Assembly (NCBI RefSeq): GCF_013523055.1
Contig: NZ_JAAMQM010000006.1
Span: 124,001 to 188,000, forward strand
Direction of reading: 5' to 3'
Source: Pseudomonas capeferrum
GTDB taxonomy: Bacteria > Pseudomonadota > Gammaproteobacteria > Pseudomonadales > Pseudomonadaceae
Length of the DNA: 64,000 nucleotides
The notes under the pieces are model-generated. The model did not search any database, was not told the DNA's origin, and saw nothing but the letters and a program-made list of their open reading frames with translations. Both the position numbers and the translations under genes were made by a program. Of this stretch, positions 59,618 through 64,000 are shown piece by piece (the stretch's first letter is position 1; each line of letters starts with the position of its first letter).

Positions 59618-61786
59618 TCAATGCGCTTGCTGGCGGCGTAGACGATCGAGCACCGATTGCAAGGCGCGATCGAAGACCGGGCCGTCATCGAGCAGGCGCA
59701 ATTCGCCATGTCGCAGGGCCATGATCAAGCCGCATTGATTCCAGCGGCGCACATCGATGCCACTGCGATTCACGAAAACAAAGCGCTGCGCGTCATCGTC
59801 CCGAGCGATCAGCTTGCAGCGTCGGATCTCGCCATCTTCGACGAGCTCCACCCAGGTTCCCACGCGCAGGCGCTCCAGCGCATCCAGTGTCGAGGCCTGG
59901 TCGTCGAGATCGAGCAGCGGGCCACAGGCGTTCTCTTCGGGCAGGGCGAGCACCACCTGGTCGAGTACCGGAACCGGGGTCAAGGCATCGTCCCGAGCCT
60001 CGCCAGCGAGGTCGTGACCCGCCAAGGCCCTCATGTGCAGCTTCTCCAACTGCAGGAAGAAATCACGCGTGGCAACCGAATCCATCGCTATGCCGGCCAG
60101 GCCGTCGCGTAGCGCCTTGAGCAGATCCGGTACCTGCGCCAGCAGACGGGCCTGCGAGCAAGGCTCGCGGTGGGGTTCGATACTGCCCAGCAAGGTATCC
60201 ATGGTCTGCAACGCCTGAGACCAGGCTTGCGAGGCGTCCCCGTGCTTGAGCCAGGCCAGCAGCAGCACCTGGCTCCAGCCTTGCAACAGCATATCCACGA
60301 CCGCCTTGGGCAAGGTCCGCCCCTGCAAGCGCTGGTTCAATTCGTGCTGGACGCCCAAGCGCGCTTGCAGCGCGCGGGCACGCCCCTCTTCGGCATCGCG
60401 GGTGCGTTGTTCGAGCAAGTCGTTGCGCCGGCGCTCCTCTTCACTGAATGCCATGAAGTCGGCGAGCAGGTCCTTGAAAAGGCCGGCGTCGTCGGTGAAG
60501 TCATTGAGCAAGCGCTGTACCACGCGCTCGATGCGCAGGTAGAGGCTATCCGCATGGCGCTCGCCATGCCCATCCCAAGCGTCATCCCACCCCAGGGTGG
60601 CGGCAGCGATTTCATTGAGCAAACGCCGCGCGGGATGACTGGCGCGGCTGAAGAATCCTTTGTCGAGCAACGCCACCTTGAGCATGGGGATATGCAATCG
60701 CGCGATCAGGATGCGCAGCGCCGGCGGCAGGTTGTCGTCGTTGCGGATGTAATCGAACACCAGCCCAACCAGGGTGATCACGTCTGCGTCGGCCTGGGCG
60801 ACTCGCCGACGGGTATTGCTGCGAGCGCTGACCCGTGCCAGCAGATGGTCCAACTGCTGGCGCGGATCGAAGTAGCCCGCCTCGTCGTTGCTGGGCACGC
60901 GCTGCTGCAGATGCGAAAGCAGGCGCAACAGGTCGGCCGTGCCGATCAGCTGACTCGCCTTGTCGGCACCACCTGTGCGCGAGGGCGCCAGGAGCGGCTG
61001 TACCGCGTCGATGAACGCCTGGCTGGCACCGCTCTTACGGGGCTCGTCGATGACCATCTGGTTGGCCGGCGCGCGTTGGCCGGCACGGCGGCGGTCGTCG
61101 GCGCGGCGGCAAGGGATCAACTTCAGATCGGGCAATACACCTGCCACGATGAGCATCTGGTTGGCTTCTCCATAGAGCAGGTCGATATCTCGCAATACAT
61201 AGCGTTCGAACAACTTGAGCAGGATCAGCTTGACCTTCAGGCTCACTCCCAGGTCACGCTCCGCCGCCTGCAGGAAATAGCCGCACAGAGACGCCGGACC
61301 AAGCGGGTTGCGCTGTTCGTCCAGTGGCCGGTCGAGCAGGGCTTCGAACCGCAGGTTCAACTGCTGGAACGGGAAACCATGACGTGACAGGGTCCGGTCA
61401 ACCATGCTCTCGACCGCGATGGCGCGCTCGAGATGATCCTGATCACGCACGCTGTCGACCGTGCGGGTTGCGGCATGCGGTCGCGTATCCGTCTGGCCGA
61501 TTCGCGCGAAGGATTCGTAAAAGGAATCCAGGAAGCTGCTTTCGATGTGCTTGCGCTTGAGCCGCAGGGCGCGCATGGCTTCGAACAGAAGATTCTGCTC
61601 ATGGCTGCCGGTTGCTTTGTCGGACATTTCGAAGAGCGTGTCGTCAGCATTGTCGAACAGGGCGCGCAAGCCTTGGCGCAACTGCAGTGCGGCCTTGTCG
61701 CGCACTTGCAGGAACATGACCGGCAAGCCAGGCAAGGAGGCGTCCAGACGTCCCGCAAGAGGCACGACCTTGCCTTCGTTGAACAT
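59618..61786 (-). CDS. DUF1631 domain protein of unknown function
   Basis: This 722-residue mostly helical cytoplasmic protein carries the family segments FLQVRDKAALQLRQGLRALF, SSFLDSFYESFARI, RHGFPFQQLNLRFEALLDRP and LGPASLCGYFLQAAERDLG. A C-terminal PilZ-like stretch includes GTWVELVEDGEIRRCKLIAR and FVFVNRSGIDVRRW. The arrangement ampE-ampD-DUF1631-nadC is the usual Pseudomonas order. The PilZ-like end suggests cyclic-di-GMP or another regulatory role, but the RxxxR part is not clear. Confidence 0.85.
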   Translation of the reverse strand: MFNEGKVVPLAGRLDASLPGLPVMFLQVRDKAALQLRQGLRALFDNADDTLFEMSDKATGSHEQNLLFEAMRALRLKRKHIESSFLDSFYESFARIGQTDTRPHAATRTVDSVRDQDHLERAIAVESMVDRTLSRHGFPFQQLNLRFEALLDRPLDEQRNPLGPASLCGYFLQAAERDLGVSLKVKLILLKLFERYVLRDIDLLYGEANQMLIVAGVLPDLKLIPCRRADDRRRAGQRAPANQMVIDEPRKSGASQAFIDAVQPLLAPSRTGGADKASQLIGTADLLRLLSHLQQRVPSNDEAGYFDPRQQLDHLLARVSARSNTRRRVAQADADVITLVGLVFDYIRNDDNLPPALRILIARLHIPMLKVALLDKGFFSRASHPARRLLNEIAAATLGWDDAWDGHGERHADSLYLRIERVVQRLLNDFTDDAGLFKDLLADFMAFSEEERRRNDLLEQRTRDAEEGRARALQARLGVQHELNQRLQGRTLPKAVVDMLLQGWSQVLLLAWLKHGDASQAWSQALQTMDTLLGSIEPHREPCSQARLLAQVPDLLKALRDGLAGIAMDSVATRDFFLQLEKLHMRALAGHDLAGEARDDALTPVPVLDQVVLALPEENACGPLLDLDDQASTLDALERLRVGTWVELVEDGEIRRCKLIARDDDAQRFVFVNRSGIDVRRWNQCGLIMALRHGELRLLDDGPVFDRALQSVLDRLRRQQAH

Positions 61787-61991
61787 CCTGATCTCCTTGG
61801 CTGGTGTCCCACGACCGGGACGGAATCATCAGGACTATGATGATGAACAATGGGATATCGACTTCGACGAAAAGTCCTGCTTTCTTGAGCTACTTCTAAA
61901 CGCTGCGTTGAGACCTTGCGATTGGCAAAACGGTTCCACGTCCTGATCAAAGGTCAGCATCACGACAGCTGTACACTCCGCCCCCCTGCCC

Positions 61992-61997
61992 TATAAT
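61992..61997 (+). promoter_or_regulatory. -10 box of nadC promoter
   Basis: A perfect TATAAT lies 29 bases before the nadC ATG. The -35 region at about 61969 is poor. Confidence 0.55.
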
Positions 61998-62025
61998 CGC
62001 CGGCAACTAGCTTGTGGAGCGCACC

Positions 62026-62874
62026 ATGCCGAACCTACGTCTCGCCGACCTGACCGCCGAAATCGAAGCCAACGTGCGCCGCGCGCTGCTGGAGGACATC
62101 GGCAGCGGCGATATCACTGCCCAGCTGATTCCCGCCGAGCGCCTGGCCAAGGCAACCATCATCACCCGCGAGGATTGCGTGATCAGCGGTACTGCCTGGG
62201 TGGATGCGGTGTTCCGCCAGCTCGATCCACGCGTGGCGGTACATTGGCGAGTGATCGACGGTGATCGGGCTCGGGCAGACCAGCCGCTGTTTCACCTCGA
62301 GGGCCCGGCGCGATCCCTGCTGAGCGGCGAGCGGGCGGCGTTGAACTTCCTGCAACTGATGTCAGGGGTGGCGACCCGCGCGCGCTTTCTGGCCGATCTT
62401 GTGGCAGAAACCCAGGTGCGCTTGCTCGATACTCGCAAGACGCTTCCCGGCCTGCGTCTCGCGCAGAAGTACGCGGTGACCTGCGGCGGGTGCGACAACC
62501 ACCGGATCGGTCTGTACGATGCGTTCCTGATCAAGGAAAACCATATCGCGGCCTGTGGCGGTATCGCCGAAGCTATCGCCGCCGCGCATCGCATCGCCCC
62601 TGGCAAGCCGGTGGAGATCGAGGTGGAGAGCCTGGATGAACTACGCGCCGCCCTGGCCGGTGGGGCGGACATCATCATGCTCGACGAGTTGAGCCTGGAC
62701 GATATGCGTGAAGCGGTACGCCTCACGGCGGGCAAGGCGAAGCTGGAAGCCAGCGGCGGGGTCAATGAATCCACCCTGCTGGTGATTGCCCAGACGGGAG
62801 TCGACTACATTTCGATCGGAGCGATGACCAAGGATGTGAAGGCGGTGGATCTGTCGATGCGGTTAAGCCTGTAA
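62026..62874 (+). CDS. nadC: Nicotinate-nucleotide pyrophosphorylase
   Basis: NadC turns quinolinate and PRPP into nicotinate mononucleotide, the last committed step of de novo NAD synthesis. The 282-residue protein has [77 protein letters not shown] and [14 protein letters not shown] 62026 has GGAG seven bases upstream. It converges on trxB. Confidence 0.96.
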   Translation: MPNLRLADLTAEIEANVRRALLEDIGSGDITAQLIPAERLAKATIITREDCVISGTAWVDAVFRQLDPRVAVHWRVIDGDRARADQPLFHLEGPARSLLSGERAALNFLQLMSGVATRARFLADLVAETQVRLLDTRKTLPGLRLAQKYAVTCGGCDNHRIGLYDAFLIKENHIAACGGIAEAIAAAHRIAPGKPVEIEVESLDELRAALAGGADIIMLDELSLDDMREAVRLTAGKAKLEASGGVNESTLLVIAQTGVDYISIGAMTKDVKAVDLSMRLSL

Positions 62875-62915
62875 AAGGTAATGCTGTTCGGTCAAGCAAC
62901 ATCCTTGAGATTCTA

Positions 62916-63179
62916 GGGCCGCTGCGCGGCCCTTCGCAGGGTCCGGCGTGCCGGCAAGCCAACGCTCACAGTACAAACGCTAACTCATTGATGTAGCAGG
63001 ACCTTGTGGGAGCGGGCTTGCCCGCGAAGCAGGCACCGCAGTGTATGGCACCGGCCTCGCCGGTGTTCGCGGGCAAGCCCGCTCCCACAGGATCTCGCTA
63101 CATCAATGAGTTAGCGTTGTACTGTGAGCGCTGGCTTGCCGGCACGCTGGACCGCCTGCAATGGGCCGTGCAGCGGCCC
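62916..63179. repeat. 264-bp composite palindrome between nadC and trxB
   Basis: The arms match almost base for base over more than 100 positions. They begin GGGCCGCTGCGCGGCCC on the left and end GGGCCGTGCAGCGGCCC on the right. Next inward come GTGCCGGCAAGCC / GGCTTGCCGGCAC, then ACGCTAACTCATTGATGTAG / CTACATCAATGAGTTAGCGT, then an inner REP pair GTGGGAGCGGGCTTGCCCGC / GCGGGCAAGCCCGCTCCCAC. The GGGCCGC...GCGGCCC ends could also terminate the convergent nadC and trxB messages. Confidence 0.9.
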
Positions 63180-63346
63180 AAGAAAATCAATACGGTGTTG
63201 AGTGAACAGCATTACACCGAACCGGCACTTCACACCCGCCATCGGCACCGCTCGATCATCTTTAGAAAATCTGGCAAGCAGTGCCCATCCAAGCGACCTC
63301 GGTGGCATGGCCCTGTACATCCAGGCCAGGCCACCGAAGTCCGACA

Positions 63347-64000
<654 letters not shown>

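Overview
The window reads as the chromosome of a Pseudomonas of the putida group. It carries a cyoABCDE quinol oxidase next to dsbB, a fruBKA fructose PTS with a divergent FruR/Cra regulator, the ampDE - DUF1631 - nadC block, an OprD-type porin, CheV, and many copies of the REP palindromes typical of this group. These REPs share a GCGGGCTTG-type core. Both ends are cut inside genes: tgt on the left and trxB on the right. This assignment rests on recognised families and gene order, not on a database search.

Layout. 1-2.4 kb: tgt and queA (queuosine synthesis) and tRNA-Leu(CAA) with a clear promoter and terminator. 2.4-7.5 kb: a four-PAS hybrid histidine kinase, an EamA transporter and a DCC-family thiol protein. 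The kinase segment is bounded by two similar terminators and may be an islet. 7.5-9.3 kb: non-coding DNA with a 160-bp tandem REP array, then a DUF3077 gene. 9.3-16.7 kb: a catabolic cluster containing a Cache sensor protein, a FadR-type regulator, an aldehyde dehydrogenase, a three-gene heme-dependent N-demethylase / dimethylamine-monooxygenase-like system and an MFS carrier. A 16-of-18 matching operator candidate sits before both the dehydrogenase and the demethylase operon. 17.0-17.6 kb: a frameshifted yefM-yoeB pair. 17.7-20.6 kb: a membrane protein, a MASE2-GGDEF diguanylate cyclase and a bestrophin. 20.6-26.1 kb: a selenium unit (PhnCDE-like putative selenate ABC transporter, selD, selU). 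26.2-29.9 kb: LprI-like, membrane, GNAT and YkgJ-type proteins, then AlaC. 30.2-36.2 kb: cyoABCDE and dsbB. 36.8-39.7 kb: hmp and norR, divergent around two NorR boxes. 39.8-46.3 kb: CheV, a small exported protein, a broken YkgJ gene and an RND adaptor/pump pair. 46.4-50.3 kb: small exported protein, OprD porin, broken GGDEF gene, PA2169-like protein, DUF3820. 50.4-57.3 kb: fruA-fruK-fruB and fruR. 57.3-64 kb: TatD, ampE, ampD, DUF1631, nadC, a 264-bp palindrome and trxB.

The functional units are tRNA modification (Tgt/QueA, and SelD/SelU fed by the putative selenate importer), respiration and nitric-oxide defence (Cyo, DsbB, Hmp/NorR), fructose uptake (FruBKA/FruR) and methylamine-like catabolism. 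The least described parts are the putative N-demethylase regulon, the composite REP palindromes and tandem array, and three loci with several frameshifts each. Those three are either true pseudogenes or consensus errors.
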